From positions 496,001 to 560,000 of the forward strand of contig NZ_CABVLM010000001.1 of the NCBI RefSeq assembly GCF_902498845.1: DNA of 64,000 bases, given 5' to 3'. Source of the stretch: Pseudoalteromonas rhizosphaerae (GTDB taxonomy: Bacteria > Pseudomonadota > Gammaproteobacteria > Enterobacterales > Alteromonadaceae). Shown here piece after piece: positions 10,200 through 18,675 of the stretch (position 1 is its first letter; each line of letters starts with the position of its first letter). Below the pieces are notes generated by a model, which saw only the letters and a list, made by a program, of their open reading frames with translations, was not told the origin of the DNA and did not search any database. The position numbers and the translations under genes are program-made.

Positions 10200-10298
10200 A
10201 ATTAGCCCTTAACGGTTATAGATATAAAACGTTTGCAATATACAGCAAAATCGTCATGGATGAATTACTTTTCCAGCTTAAAATGTAAGGAATTTTTA

Positions 10299-10544
10299 AT
10301 GCTTTTCAATAGGCTCAAATGGGTTGTAAGTGCCTCAGCGGTACTGTTTTTAAACGGCTGTAGTTCAGATGCACGCTATCACGAAATTCAAGCTGCCCGT
10401 TTAGGTGAATGCAGCTACATGGCAGATAAAGAATATCATGAATGTATAAAGCGCCAAGAAGACGGTTACAAAAAATTTAAAAAGCAGCAAGACATAGTTC
10501 CAGAAAACGACTCAAGCCAAGAGCACACCAGTAAAAATGACTAA
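10299..10544 (+). CDS. small lipoprotein, function unknown
   Basis: An 81-residue predicted lipoprotein. The start at 10299 is preferred over the upstream in-frame ATG at 10233 because AAGGAA precedes it and it yields a compact signal peptide ending in the lipobox FLNGC (Cys about residue 21). The mature peptide is short, charged and Lys/Glu-rich, with two further Cys. The gene's last codons overlap the next gene in ATGACTAA, implying translational coupling. I recognise no family. Confidence 0.6.
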   Translation: MLFNRLKWVVSASAVLFLNGCSSDARYHEIQAARLGECSYMADKEYHECIKRQEDGYKKFKKQQDIVPENDSSQEHTSKND

Positions 10545-10815
10545 AACAGAAAAATTATTAGATAAAGCACTTCGTAATACTCTAACCATCGCTTGTGAAA
10601 ATATAAAAGACAAGCACGCTGGTTTTAGTTACTTAACGCATACAGTCAATTTAAAAAAACCAAGTAATAGCTTGCATATAAGTTGTTTTTTTATTGATGA
10701 ATTAGCACTATTAGAGGCAAACAATGAGCAACAATTGCCTTTAATTGAAGCGCAAATTAAGCAGCAGCTTGCGCTTATAAACATCAAGCCACAAGCAATT
10801 AATTTTTCAGCATAG
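10537..10815 (+). CDS. small cytoplasmic hypothetical protein coupled to the preceding lipoprotein
   Basis: A 92-residue protein with no signal peptide or membrane segment; alpha/beta in character (KLLDKALRNTLTIACE helix, then SLHISCFFIDE strand, then a Gln/Leu-rich helix). Its ATG overlaps the lipoprotein stop by 8 bp. I do not recognise it. The coupling suggests a two-gene unit. The following 287-bp gap to the next gene holds no clear ORF. Confidence 0.55.
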   Translation: MTKTEKLLDKALRNTLTIACENIKDKHAGFSYLTHTVNLKKPSNSLHISCFFIDELALLEANNEQQLPLIEAQIKQQLALINIKPQAINFSA

Positions 10816-11102
10816 TTTCGTTTTTAAGGTAAAGTAAGTTTTTTAAACACTGCTTTGCGTTAAGAAATAACCGATAGTAGCGATGACGCACTTGAAATTC
10901 AGGCTTTTCATTTGCGTAACTATTTGATCATTAACAGAGTTCACTTAGGAGCTAAGCGATGATGTGAAATGATATGTCAATAGTTGCAAAAAAGGCAATA
11001 ACTCGGCGCGTATTTTTCGCTCTCGATTGATTTATTAATACTGTATTGATTGGTTATTTTAAGTAGAATGCTCAGTTTAGACAGGGTATGTGATTTAGTG
11101 TA

Positions 11103-12992
11103 ATGGCGACTTATTCAAAAAATTTTATAGCTAAACGACTTAGTTTCGTTAGTTCCTATTTCAATTCAGCTATTATTATAAATCTTATAGTTGCTGTTTT
11201 TGTTATTTTTAGTGGCATTAATCAAAGTGACTCTGTAGGAAAGTTGTATTGGTTTTGTGTTCTTGTCTTCGTATCTTCACTGCGCATTTTAAATCATGTT
11301 TTTTTAAGTAATGACAATAATATAAAGTACCATTGTTACTTTATTGGTGTATTTTTAACTGGTTTGACTTGGGCTGTGTTCCCAATATTATTTTTTGAAG
11401 ATATGCAGATGTCAGAGAAATTTGTCACGCTGGTTGTTTTTAGCTCATTAGCAGGGGGAGCTGTCAATGTTCTGTCCTCCGATATTCGCTCAGCCTTCAG
11501 CTATATTACTTTTTTGCTTATCCCATTTAGTATATTGCTTTTATTTCAACCAGACGATAATGAAAATGTTTTAGGCATATTGGGAATTGTATTGTGGTTT
11601 ATTTTGTGTTTTGTCAGTGCAATACGCGCAGCTAAAGATGTAAAAACCTCAATTAATAATGAAATTAAACTCGATTTATTTATCCATAATCTAGAAAAAG
11701 AAGTGCAAGTTCGTACTGAGAAAATAATTAATTTAGAGCAACGTGATAATTTAACTCAATTATTTAACCGGGGGAGCTTTTTCTCTAATGTCGATCTCGA
11801 TTTAGCTCAAAATATCAATAACATTAAAGCTGTTCTATTTTTAGATATGGATGACTTTAAAATACTTAATGATAAATATGGTCATGAGTTTGGAGATTTT
11901 GTTCTTGCTGAAACTGGAAAACGTTTATTATCGATAGAAAAAAAACGGGAAATGATTGCTTGTAGGTGGGGAGGGGACGAATTTATTCTTTATTCGTGTC
12001 ACGCGAGTAAAGCTGAGCTGATAAGTAACACGACAAAGCTTGTTGATAATTTAACCCAGCCTGTCGTTAAAGATAACCTGAATATTAGACCCTCCTTTAA
12101 AGTGGGCTTGTTTTACACTCGCACAAACTTTGACCTTACTCAAGCTATCAAATATGCTGATGTTGCAATGTACGAAGGTAAAAAAAATCGCAATGAAATT
12201 TCAATATTTGATGAACGTATGATGCAAGCTCTTAATAGAGAAGAGATGTTACGTAGATCAATTAAAGAGAGTGTTGAACAAGGAGGCTTTCATCTTTGTT
12301 ATCAGCCTATTGTTGATATAATCGATAATAAAATAATTACTTTCGAAGTGCTGTTACGTTGGCATTTAAATGATGAATTTATTCCCCCTTCAGAATTTAT
12401 CGACATAGCAGAACGCTATGGCCAAATTAACTTTTTAGGGGAGTTTGTTTTAGAGCAAGCGATTGCAAGTTTGAGTAAGTTAAACAAACTCGACAATACG
12501 ATTGCACTATCAATCAACGTATCTGTACTGCAACTTGAAAGTCATGATTTTATTATATTTTTAAAGAATTTATTAAATCGGCATTGTGTTAACACAAATA
12601 ACATACATTTAGAAATTACAGAAACTATAATGATTAAAAATTTAGTCTATTTATCTAAAGTTATCACACAATTAAAAAGCATTGGCGTACGTATTTCTAT
12701 TGATGACTTTGGCACTGGGTTTTCCTCGATTTCTGTTTTAAAAGAACTTTCTGTTGATTATATAAAGATAGATAAATCTTATGTTGATAATATTTGTGAG
12801 CACTCAAAAGATAAAAGTATTGTTTCAGCAGTGACTAAAATGTCGCATATGATTGGTTGTAAAGTGATAGCGGAAGGTGTGGAGCGTAACGATCAGTTAG
12901 CTTTATTAAAAGGTTTAGAAGTTGATAGCTATCAAGGTTATTTATTTAGTAAACCAGTTAAATTTGAACAGGCGCTTGAACTGCTTAGATGA
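11103..12992 (+). CDS. membrane GGDEF-EAL c-di-GMP turnover protein
   Basis: An N-terminal membrane sensor of about six helices (residues 20-175), a short coiled coil (IHNLEKEVQVRTEKIINLEQ), then a complete GGDEF domain (DNLTQLFNRGSFF; DMDDFKILNDKYGHEFGD; WGGDEF near 288) and an EAL domain (about 385-625). The GGDEF signature is intact, so diguanylate cyclase activity is plausible. The EAL motif reads EVL (TFEVLLRW), a tolerated variant, and the ITETIMI, DDFGTGFSS, AEGVER and QGYLFSKP elements are present, so it may be bifunctional. The start has no clear Shine-Dalgarno site. Confidence 0.88.
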   Translation: MATYSKNFIAKRLSFVSSYFNSAIIINLIVAVFVIFSGINQSDSVGKLYWFCVLVFVSSLRILNHVFLSNDNNIKYHCYFIGVFLTGLTWAVFPILFFEDMQMSEKFVTLVVFSSLAGGAVNVLSSDIRSAFSYITFLLIPFSILLLFQPDDNENVLGILGIVLWFILCFVSAIRAAKDVKTSINNEIKLDLFIHNLEKEVQVRTEKIINLEQRDNLTQLFNRGSFFSNVDLDLAQNINNIKAVLFLDMDDFKILNDKYGHEFGDFVLAETGKRLLSIEKKREMIACRWGGDEFILYSCHASKAELISNTTKLVDNLTQPVVKDNLNIRPSFKVGLFYTRTNFDLTQAIKYADVAMYEGKKNRNEISIFDERMMQALNREEMLRRSIKESVEQGGFHLCYQPIVDIIDNKIITFEVLLRWHLNDEFIPPSEFIDIAERYGQINFLGEFVLEQAIASLSKLNKLDNTIALSINVSVLQLESHDFIIFLKNLLNRHCVNTNNIHLEITETIMIKNLVYLSKVITQLKSIGVRISIDDFGTGFSSISVLKELSVDYIKIDKSYVDNICEHSKDKSIVSAVTKMSHMIGCKVIAEGVERNDQLALLKGLEVDSYQGYLFSKPVKFEQALELLR

Positions 12993-13090
12993 ACTTAGGC
13001 TTAAGTGATACCTATAAATTTACCAGCATGATTTTGCGGTTATTATCAGTGCAACTAAACCTGAAAAAATGATGATTACGGTGCTTTAGT

Positions 13091-13119
13091 TTGGTATCAA
13101 GATGACATACAGCTATAAT
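13091..13119 (+). promoter_or_regulatory. sigma-70 promoter for ywbE and the DUF4240 gene
   Basis: TTGGTA (13091-13096), a 17-bp spacer and a perfect TATAAT (13114-13119), placing the start about 20 bp before the ywbE ATG. Confidence 0.65.
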
Positions 13120-13146
13120 CCAACAAAATAGTAAAAGAGATCCATT

Positions 13147-13341
13147 ATGGCAGTTCCTAATCGTTCACAAATCACCCCTGGCACCGAAGTTAATATCGTT
13201 TTAAAACAAGATCAGCGTAGCGGCACATTAACGCAAGGTGTTGTTGAGCGCCTTTTGACTAAATCACCCAATCATCCGCATGGTATTAAAGTGCGCTTAG
13301 AGGATGGTCAAGTAGGGCGAGTGAAAGAGATTTTGTCATGA
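13147..13341 (+). CDS. ywbE: YwbE family protein (DUF2196)
   Basis: A 64-residue basic protein matching the small, widely conserved YwbE family of unknown function. Recognisable pieces are NRSQITPGTEVNIVLKQDQR, SPNHPHGIKVRLEDG and QVGRVKEIL, a KOW-like small beta fold. AAAAGAG precedes the ATG. It overlaps the next gene in ATGA, so the two are translationally coupled. Confidence 0.85.
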   Translation: MAVPNRSQITPGTEVNIVLKQDQRSGTLTQGVVERLLTKSPNHPHGIKVRLEDGQVGRVKEILS

Positions 13342-13856
13342 GTGCACTTACTTTAAGCGAATTCTGGCAATTAGTTACCGTTGCAGATAGAACCGCAGAG
13401 CCAGAATCAGTCAGTGAACGTTTAAAAGGTTTACTTACAGATTTAAGCGATGCACAGCTCATTGAATTTGATAAGCAATTTAGCCTTTGTATGCGCCAAA
13501 GTTATACTTGGGAGCTATTCGGTGCTGCGTTTGTAATGGCCGGTTGCAATGATGAATACGGTTTCTCAGAATTTCGTTGTTGGTTAATTTCTCGTGGTGA
13601 AGCAGCTTTTAATGCTGCGCTTGAAAATGCTGATTTTTTGGCTGATTGCACACCTGTTTATCATTTAAACGAGCAGCCTTATCCTTACTTAGATGAGTAT
13701 GACTTGATCGCTGGTTTATTATATGAACAGCGTAATGAAGACGAATTACCCTTTGCTCCTTCAGGCCTTGATCAACCCAAAGGTAAGCGCTTTAAAGATA
13801 AGCCTAAATTTTTAAAGTTGGCATATCCGCAACTATTTGCTAAATATTGGCAGTAA
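13338..13856 (+). CDS. DUF4240 domain protein
   Basis: A 172-residue cytoplasmic protein with the DUF4240 layout: FWQLV at the N-terminus, the central WELFGAAFVMAGCNDEYGFSEF and RCWLISRGE, then the acidic PYLDEYDLIAG. Function is unknown. The start overlaps the ywbE stop. A terminator follows, so ywbE and this gene form a two-gene operon. Confidence 0.75.
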   Translation: MSALTLSEFWQLVTVADRTAEPESVSERLKGLLTDLSDAQLIEFDKQFSLCMRQSYTWELFGAAFVMAGCNDEYGFSEFRCWLISRGEAAFNAALENADFLADCTPVYHLNEQPYPYLDEYDLIAGLLYEQRNEDELPFAPSGLDQPKGKRFKDKPKFLKLAYPQLFAKYWQ

Positions 13857-13866
13857 CATAATATTA

Positions 13867-13907
13867 AAAACCAACCATGACTCAGTATACTGGCTGGTTT
13901 TTATTTT
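13867..13907 (+). terminator. Rho-independent terminator
   Basis: AAAACCAACC (13867-13876) pairs with GGCTGGTTTT (13892-13901) with one mismatch, followed by a T-rich tail. It closes the ywbE/DUF4240 operon. Confidence 0.65.
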
Positions 13908-13962
13908 AATCACCGTAGCTATGCTATGCTGAGTATATAAATCAATAAATGTCAGGTATTTA

Positions 13963-14427
13963 ATGCGCTATCGTAAAGTATTACTGTGTTTAGTGTCGGT
14001 TTGTTTAACTACAGTTGTCAGTGCTAAAACTGAGCTGCCAAGTAATAAAAGTCAGTTTATTAATTTATTCAATACTAAGGTTGGTAGTTATCAATTGGTA
14101 TCAGGTGAGGCTAAAATGTGTGCTGGTGGACAGTTAGCATGGCTTGATGCAAATGAGCCTGATCTTGGCTTTAAGCTCGGTGATGAAATTATTTTTAATA
14201 ACTTACACCATGGCACACAAACGAATAAAGTCGCTAACTTTTGTTTGGTCACTACTAAGTATAAATACACCACGCAAAGCATTACCATGTCACTACGCCA
14301 TACTCGCTGTGAAAACGAGACAGATAATTTAGACACGAGCCAAACGCTGCGTTTTATTTCGCCTACAACGCTTGCGTACAGTGTAGAGAGCAGTAATGTT
14401 CGTTGTCAGTTTGAACTACAACTTTAA
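13963..14427 (+). CDS. secreted hypothetical protein
   Basis: A 154-residue protein with a standard signal peptide (MRYRKVLLCLVSVCLTTVVS, probable cut after VSA). The mature part is about 130 residues with four Cys and beta-strand character (KYKYTTQSITMSLRHTRC, TLAYSVESSNVRCQFELQL). CAGGT precedes the ATG. I recognise no family. It is convergent with umuC and not linked to an operon. Confidence 0.6.
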   Translation: MRYRKVLLCLVSVCLTTVVSAKTELPSNKSQFINLFNTKVGSYQLVSGEAKMCAGGQLAWLDANEPDLGFKLGDEIIFNNLHHGTQTNKVANFCLVTTKYKYTTQSITMSLRHTRCENETDNLDTSQTLRFISPTTLAYSVESSNVRCQFELQL

Positions 14428-14449
14428 ATTTAACGATAATGTGAGTTTT

Positions 14450-15712
14450 TTATAAATCACAACTTATTTTCGGTAAATGCTGCCAACGCGTTGTGTACTG
14501 AGGCGATAAAAATGCACGCTTCATATGCCATGCTTGGCTTTGTTGTTGACTTGCCAGAGTTAGCGTATCGCAGCCGTATCGCTTATTAATTGAATCTAAA
14601 CACTCCATTAGTTTTATGTTGTCTTGGCTAGGAGCAAATAGGTCGGGTTGTTGAAACTGTTGTGAACTAAGCTCGAGTGCACCCACACCACATTTATAAA
14701 AACGGACGTTGTGTTGATATAGCTGCGTAAATATTTCGCTAATTGCTTTAGCAAATACACGGCTATCTGCGCTAGATACGGGTAACTCATACACTAATGA
14801 TTTTTTATAGTAATGTGACTCATGGGGCGAGCTTGCCACAAATAGTAACAGGCGTTTAGTTAAGGAGCGTTGCTGACGTAGTTTGCGAGCGACAATAATA
14901 CTGTGATTGATCAACGCTGTTTTTAATGCAACCGGATCAGTTAAACGTTCACCAGAACTACGGGTCGAAAAAATTTCACGCTTATCTTGGCGTATACCAT
15001 CCCAATTTAAACACACAATGCCATTTAGCTCATTAACTGTACGCTCAAGCACGACGCTAAATAAACGTTTCATACGTTGTGGTGTTTGTTTGGCTAAATC
15101 AAGCGCGCTGTTAATGTTAAGTAGTTTGAGTTTTTTAGCTAAACGTCTGCCAACGCCCCATACATCAGCTACATCCATCGCGGCTAAAATATGTTGTCGT
15201 GCTTGTTCGCTATCAATCACTGCAATTCCATTAAAACCTTTGAGCTTTTTAGCAGCATGATTTGCGGCTTTTGCCAATGTTGGTGTAGGGCCAAAGCCAA
15301 CTCCAACAGGGAGTTTTGTTTCGCGCCAAACTGTGCGACGAATTAACTGGCCATACTGATGCCAGTCATTAATGAGTGGGGTAAAGCCGTTAAACTGCAA
15401 AAATGCTTCATCAATCGAATATACGTGTTGGGTGTCGCAAAAACGGCTGATCACATTCATCATTTTATCGCTTAGATCCGCGTACAACTCATAATTAGAT
15501 GAGCGAATAACCACCTTATGTTTGGCCAGTAAATGTTTAACTTTAAAGTAGGGCTGAAACTTAGGGATATTTAAGCGCCGTGCGATAGGACATATCGCAC
15601 AAATGCAGCCATCGTTATTGGTTAATACCACAACAGGTTTTGAGCGGATCGCTGGATCAAATACTTTTTCAGCGCTGGCGTAAAACGCCACTGCATCCAC
15701 TAAGCAATACAT
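14450..15712 (-). CDS. umuC: Y-family DNA polymerase V catalytic subunit UmuC
   Basis: Error-prone translesion polymerase of the SOS response, acting with cleaved UmuD. Palm residues are visible: the first Asp in VDAVAFYASAEKVF, including the steric-gate Tyr, and the SIDEAFL acidic motif. SSNYELYADLS, VGVGFGPTPTLAKAANHAAKK, DVWGVGRRLAKKL and the C-terminal HMKRAFLSPQYTTRW match UmuC. The 420-residue length is normal. The segment NNDGCICAICPIARRLN differs from the NNDGCVIARNAEAK of E. coli, marking a divergent UmuC lineage. Its start overlaps umuD by 13 bp. Confidence 0.93.
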   Translation of the reverse strand: MYCLVDAVAFYASAEKVFDPAIRSKPVVVLTNNDGCICAICPIARRLNIPKFQPYFKVKHLLAKHKVVIRSSNYELYADLSDKMMNVISRFCDTQHVYSIDEAFLQFNGFTPLINDWHQYGQLIRRTVWRETKLPVGVGFGPTPTLAKAANHAAKKLKGFNGIAVIDSEQARQHILAAMDVADVWGVGRRLAKKLKLLNINSALDLAKQTPQRMKRLFSVVLERTVNELNGIVCLNWDGIRQDKREIFSTRSSGERLTDPVALKTALINHSIIVARKLRQQRSLTKRLLLFVASSPHESHYYKKSLVYELPVSSADSRVFAKAISEIFTQLYQHNVRFYKCGVGALELSSQQFQQPDLFAPSQDNIKLMECLDSINKRYGCDTLTLASQQQSQAWHMKRAFLSPQYTTRWQHLPKISCDL

Positions 15713-16113
15713 TGGCGCAGCTCAGCACTAGAGCGATGTAATCGAATCGAACGAGTAACCACACCTTCTAATTGAAATTCATCACTATCAGTCAGTTGCA
15801 CTGGGGGATATAAGTCCGATGCAGAGAGTAGCCGTGCATTAGTTTTATCTAATAATTTACAAACAAATAAACCATTTAAGTTAGCTACAATGACATCACC
15901 ATTTTTAGCTTCTTCGGCGCGATCAACCAATAATAAATCGCCGTCAAAAATACCGACCTCTTGCATTGAGCAGCCGGATGCCACACCAATAAACGTCGCA
16001 TCGGGGTGTTTGATCAATAGCTGATCCAGTGATAAACCAAGTTCTTTATACTGAGCAGCAGGTGATTCAAACCCGCATACGCCCGCTTCGATATAAATAG
16101 GAATAACAAACAT
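15700..16113 (-). CDS. umuD: UmuD, self-cleaving polymerase V accessory subunit
   Basis: A LexA-like S24 serine peptidase whose RecA-stimulated self-cleavage makes UmuD'. The Cys-Gly cleavage site is present (VCGFESPAAQY), as are the catalytic Ser (ASGCSMQEV) and Lys (FVCKLLD). The 137-residue length is typical. It is the first gene of a two-gene SOS operon, with a perfect LexA box starting 24 bp upstream. The start has only a weak ribosome site. Confidence 0.93.
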   Translation of the reverse strand: MFVIPIYIEAGVCGFESPAAQYKELGLSLDQLLIKHPDATFIGVASGCSMQEVGIFDGDLLLVDRAEEAKNGDVIVANLNGLFVCKLLDKTNARLLSASDLYPPVQLTDSDEFQLEGVVTRSIRLHRSSAELRQCIA

Positions 16114-16136
16114 AAATAATTAACCAAACACATGCA

Positions 16137-16180
16137 CTGTATAAGTGTACAGTATATGTGTTTTAGTTAACTTATGCCAA
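16137..16180 (-). promoter_or_regulatory. SOS (LexA) box and umuD promoter
   Basis: CTGTATAAGTGTACAG (16137-16152) fits the gammaproteobacterial LexA consensus CTGT-N8-ACAG. On the minus strand a promoter reads TTGGCA (16175-16180), an 18-bp spacer and TATACT (16151-16156). The -10 overlaps the edge of the LexA box, the usual repression geometry. Confidence 0.85.
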
Positions 16181-16195
16181 GTAATGAAGTTGCGA

Positions 16196-16615
16196 TCACT
16201 GCATATTTTTAATCATTTTTTGAGCAGTATCTAAAAAGTTATTGATTTGTTGAGAGTTTAAGTTTTTGCACATTTGCTCATTAACATGCTGTTCGGCGTT
16301 TAATAGTTTGTCATAAAGAGCATGACCTTCAGAGGTAAACGATAAGATAAAGCAACGCTTATCGTGCTCACTGGCATCTTTGTCAATCAGATTTAATGTA
16401 ATTAATTCTTTAACTAAGCGTGCAATTTGCGCTTTATCGCGCTGGGTTTGATTCACAATATCGTTAGCAGTGCAGTGAGTTGTCGCTGCAATAATATGTA
16501 GACAACGCACATGCATTGCGTTTAACCCAAGCTCACCTGCATTAATGGCTTCGCGTATGGTAACGCGATAATTTTGCATTAAAGCAAATAATGTATTGGC
16601 CAATGAAGAGTTCAT
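16196..16615 (-). CDS. MarR family transcriptional regulator
   Basis: A winged-helix dimeric repressor of about 139 residues. The start at 16615 (MNSSLANTLFALMQ) gives the usual MarR length; an upstream in-frame ATG at 16690 would run across the divergent promoter region. The DNA-binding part includes CTANDIVNQTQRDKAQIARLVKELITLNLI and the wing DKRCFILSFTSEG. It is divergent from the siderophore-interacting-protein gene, with two inverted repeats between them, so it probably controls that gene and itself. Confidence 0.85.
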   Translation of the reverse strand: MNSSLANTLFALMQNYRVTIREAINAGELGLNAMHVRCLHIIAATTHCTANDIVNQTQRDKAQIARLVKELITLNLIDKDASEHDKRCFILSFTSEGHALYDKLLNAEQHVNEQMCKNLNSQQINNFLDTAQKMIKNMQ

Positions 16616-16631
16616 AATAAATCCATAATGG

Positions 16632-16672
16632 TTGACAATGTCAATTAAATTGCTATAGTTGATTTTATCAAC
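16632..16672. promoter_or_regulatory. two inverted repeats, putative MarR operators
   Basis: TTGACAATGTCAA (16632-16644) and GTTGATTTTATCAAC (16658-16672) are both perfect odd-centred palindromes sharing the half-site TTGA(C/T)..TCAA. Their centres are 27 bp apart in the divergent MarR/SIP intergenic region. Confidence 0.6.
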
Positions 16673-16725
16673 CAATGGGGCGTTGTGCAATTAAACACGT
16701 AAATAAATCTTCTGAGGAGATCAAA

Positions 16726-17478
16726 ATGAGTAGAAAAGTACGTCGTGCAACCGTAATAAGCACAACAGCGATAGCTCCGCATTTAAAGCGTCTGGTTGTT
16801 GGCTCAGATGAGTTTCATGATTTTCCTGCGGATCAACAAGGTGCGTACGTAAAAGTGCTATTACCACATGCTGGACAAGATGAGGTTGAAATTGACCTCA
16901 AAGCCGCTAACCCTGCACCTAAGCGCTCATATACAATCAGAGCTATAGATACTATTAACAATACAATTACGCTTGATTTTGTCGTCAATCAGCATCGTGG
17001 TATCGCAACTGATTGGGCTAAACAAGCAAAGCCTGGTGATAAACTCGCAATTGCAGGCCCTGGCCCTAAAAAGCTAGATGATTTTAGTCACTCGCAGTAT
17101 TTGATGATTGCTGATTTAACCTCAGTTAATGCTATTAACGGGTATTTACAGCAACTACCTGCAACAGCTGATGTTGATGTGATCATTCATGTTACTGACT
17201 CGCAGGATGTTATCGAGCTCGATACAATCAAAGCACACAGCAAGCACACTATAAATTGGTTAATTACAATGCAGCCGCAAATAGATGTGGTTGATCAGGC
17301 TTCAGTGCCATTGAATCAATATACGCAAAAACCATTGATTTTCATGGCGCTAGAAGCTGCTATTGTGCGCACCATTAAAGATTTAGCGATTGATAAATAT
17401 GCAATACCGCGTGAGAAGATTGTCTGCTCAGCGTATTGGAAGCAAGGTGTTGATGCAGATGGCAAGCTAACGGTTTAA
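16726..17478 (+). CDS. siderophore-interacting protein (FAD/NADPH ferric reductase, ViuB-like)
   Basis: Probably reduces ferric siderophores in the cytoplasm to release iron. About 250 residues with the SIP-type FAD-binding motif KRSYTIR (Arg-x-Tyr-x-x-Arg), the DFVVNQHRGIATDWA and AGPGPKKLDDF elements, and the C-terminal IVCSAYWKQGVD typical of the family. The start at 16726 has a strong GAGGAG at ideal spacing; the longer frame from 16675 adds 17 unlikely residues. It stands alone downstream of the divergent MarR gene; no siderophore receptor lies next to it. Confidence 0.88.
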   Translation: MSRKVRRATVISTTAIAPHLKRLVVGSDEFHDFPADQQGAYVKVLLPHAGQDEVEIDLKAANPAPKRSYTIRAIDTINNTITLDFVVNQHRGIATDWAKQAKPGDKLAIAGPGPKKLDDFSHSQYLMIADLTSVNAINGYLQQLPATADVDVIIHVTDSQDVIELDTIKAHSKHTINWLITMQPQIDVVDQASVPLNQYTQKPLIFMALEAAIVRTIKDLAIDKYAIPREKIVCSAYWKQGVDADGKLTV

Positions 17479-17508
17479 TCACATTATTAGCAGCAAGTAA
17501 GGGAATTA

Positions 17509-17597
17509 GAGTGCATACCCGTGAGAGGAAGTTTACTTAAACAAAATAAGCGTCTCACAGCACTTACTTTAGAATAAGTAAACTTAGGTATGCACTC
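17509..17597. repeat. 89-bp imperfect palindromic element with nested arms
   Basis: The outer arms GAGTGCATACC (17509-17519) and GGTATGCACTC (17587-17597) are perfect inverted repeats. An inner pair, AAGTTTACTTA (17529-17539) with TAAGTAAACTT (17575-17585), is also perfect. A third pair, GTGAGA (17521-17526) with TCTCAC (17553-17558), would cross the inner stem. There is no ORF and no T-tail. It lies between the SIP gene and kdgK, which converge. It may be a MITE-like or REP-like remnant or a transcript-end structure. Confidence 0.5.
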
Positions 17598-17718
17598 AGG
17601 TTCGGTGTCGAGACGTTAAAGAGTGTTAGCCAATCGATTTAAATATTTAACCATTCTAGCGGGCTAAATAAAGCGCTCACTGTATTAGTAGTTTTTGATG
17701 TAGAGCAAGAAAAAATAG

Positions 17719-18675
17719 CTAAGCCTTTATTGTGTGTTTGATTGTCGCAATGTCTACCTCGACAATTGCTCCACGCTTTTGGATCACTTGGGCGGCCAGT
17801 AAATTACCTGCTTGTGCACATTGTTTTATAGGTTGCTCTGTGAGCCACTGCGCTAAAAAACCAGCATTAAATGAATCACCAGCAGCGGTGGTATCAACGA
17901 CGTTTGCTATTTTTACAGTGCTAAACAGCTCAACTGAAATTGAATTATCAAGGTGTTTTTTACTGTATTGGCAGCCATCCGCGCCGAGTTTTACAACGAC
18001 CTCGTGAGCGCCTTGTTGGTGCAAACGCTCGGTACATTGCGTAACATTACTATCTCCCCATAATTGTGCTTCATCGTCAAAGGTTACTAATGCTAAATCG
18101 GCTAGTGCGTATGCTTTATTATTGGCAAGGTGGCAGTGCATTTTGCTTGACCATAATGCAGGGCGATAGTTGCTATCATAAATAATTTTTATCCCTTGCT
18201 GTTTTAGTAACGCTAAATGGCTGAGTAAAGTATGGCAATCTTGCTCTGCTAAGATTGCCAGCGAGATCCCCGATAAATAAATAGCATCAACTTCGGCAAG
18301 GCTGGTTAGTACTTTTTTAAAATCAGTATGTTGCAATAAATATTTAGCGGCTGAGTCGCTACGCCAATACTGAAAAGTACGCTCCCCTGACACATCGTTT
18401 TGAATCATATACAAACCCGGTTGTTTGTTATGACTGAGCAGCACATTGTCAGTATTGATATGGTGAGCTTGCCATTTTTCAATCAGTGCACGACTTAGTG
18501 GATCAGTGCCCATTGCACTGACATAATTGACGTTTACCTCATTGCCAGCGAGTTTTTTTAAGTAAATGGCGGTATTCATGCTATCGCCGCCATAATTTTG
18601 TTGCATGGCAGTAAATGGTTGGCCGCTTAGCTCAACCATACACTCGCCAATAATTGCGATGGACTTAGGCGTCAT
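17719..18675 (-). CDS. kdgK: 2-dehydro-3-deoxygluconate kinase
   Basis: Phosphorylates 2-keto-3-deoxygluconate (KDG) to KDPG, the step where the galacturonate and unsaturated-uronate branches meet. PfkB/ribokinase fold: the N-terminal GECMVELSG and NYGGDSMNTAIYLKKL substrate region, and the C-terminal signature DTTAAGDSFNAGF with the catalytic Asp. The 318 aa length is normal. Its start codon abuts the uxaA stop, with AAGGAGTG inside the end of uxaA. It is the last gene of a uxaB-uxaA-kdgK operon. Confidence 0.94.
   Translation of the reverse strand: MTPKSIAIIGECMVELSGQPFTAMQQNYGGDSMNTAIYLKKLAGNEVNVNYVSAMGTDPLSRALIEKWQAHHINTDNVLLSHNKQPGLYMIQNDVSGERTFQYWRSDSAAKYLLQHTDFKKVLTSLAEVDAIYLSGISLAILAEQDCHTLLSHLALLKQQGIKIIYDSNYRPALWSSKMHCHLANNKAYALADLALVTFDDEAQLWGDSNVTQCTERLHQQGAHEVVVKLGADGCQYSKKHLDNSISVELFSTVKIANVVDTTAAGDSFNAGFLAQWLTEQPIKQCAQAGNLLAAQVIQKRGAIVEVDIATIKHTIKA

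Noticed and set aside
17509..17597. Integron attC site
   Set aside because: The arms are perfectly symmetric and lack the attC core pattern (GTTRRRY with complementary RYYYAAC and extrahelical bases).
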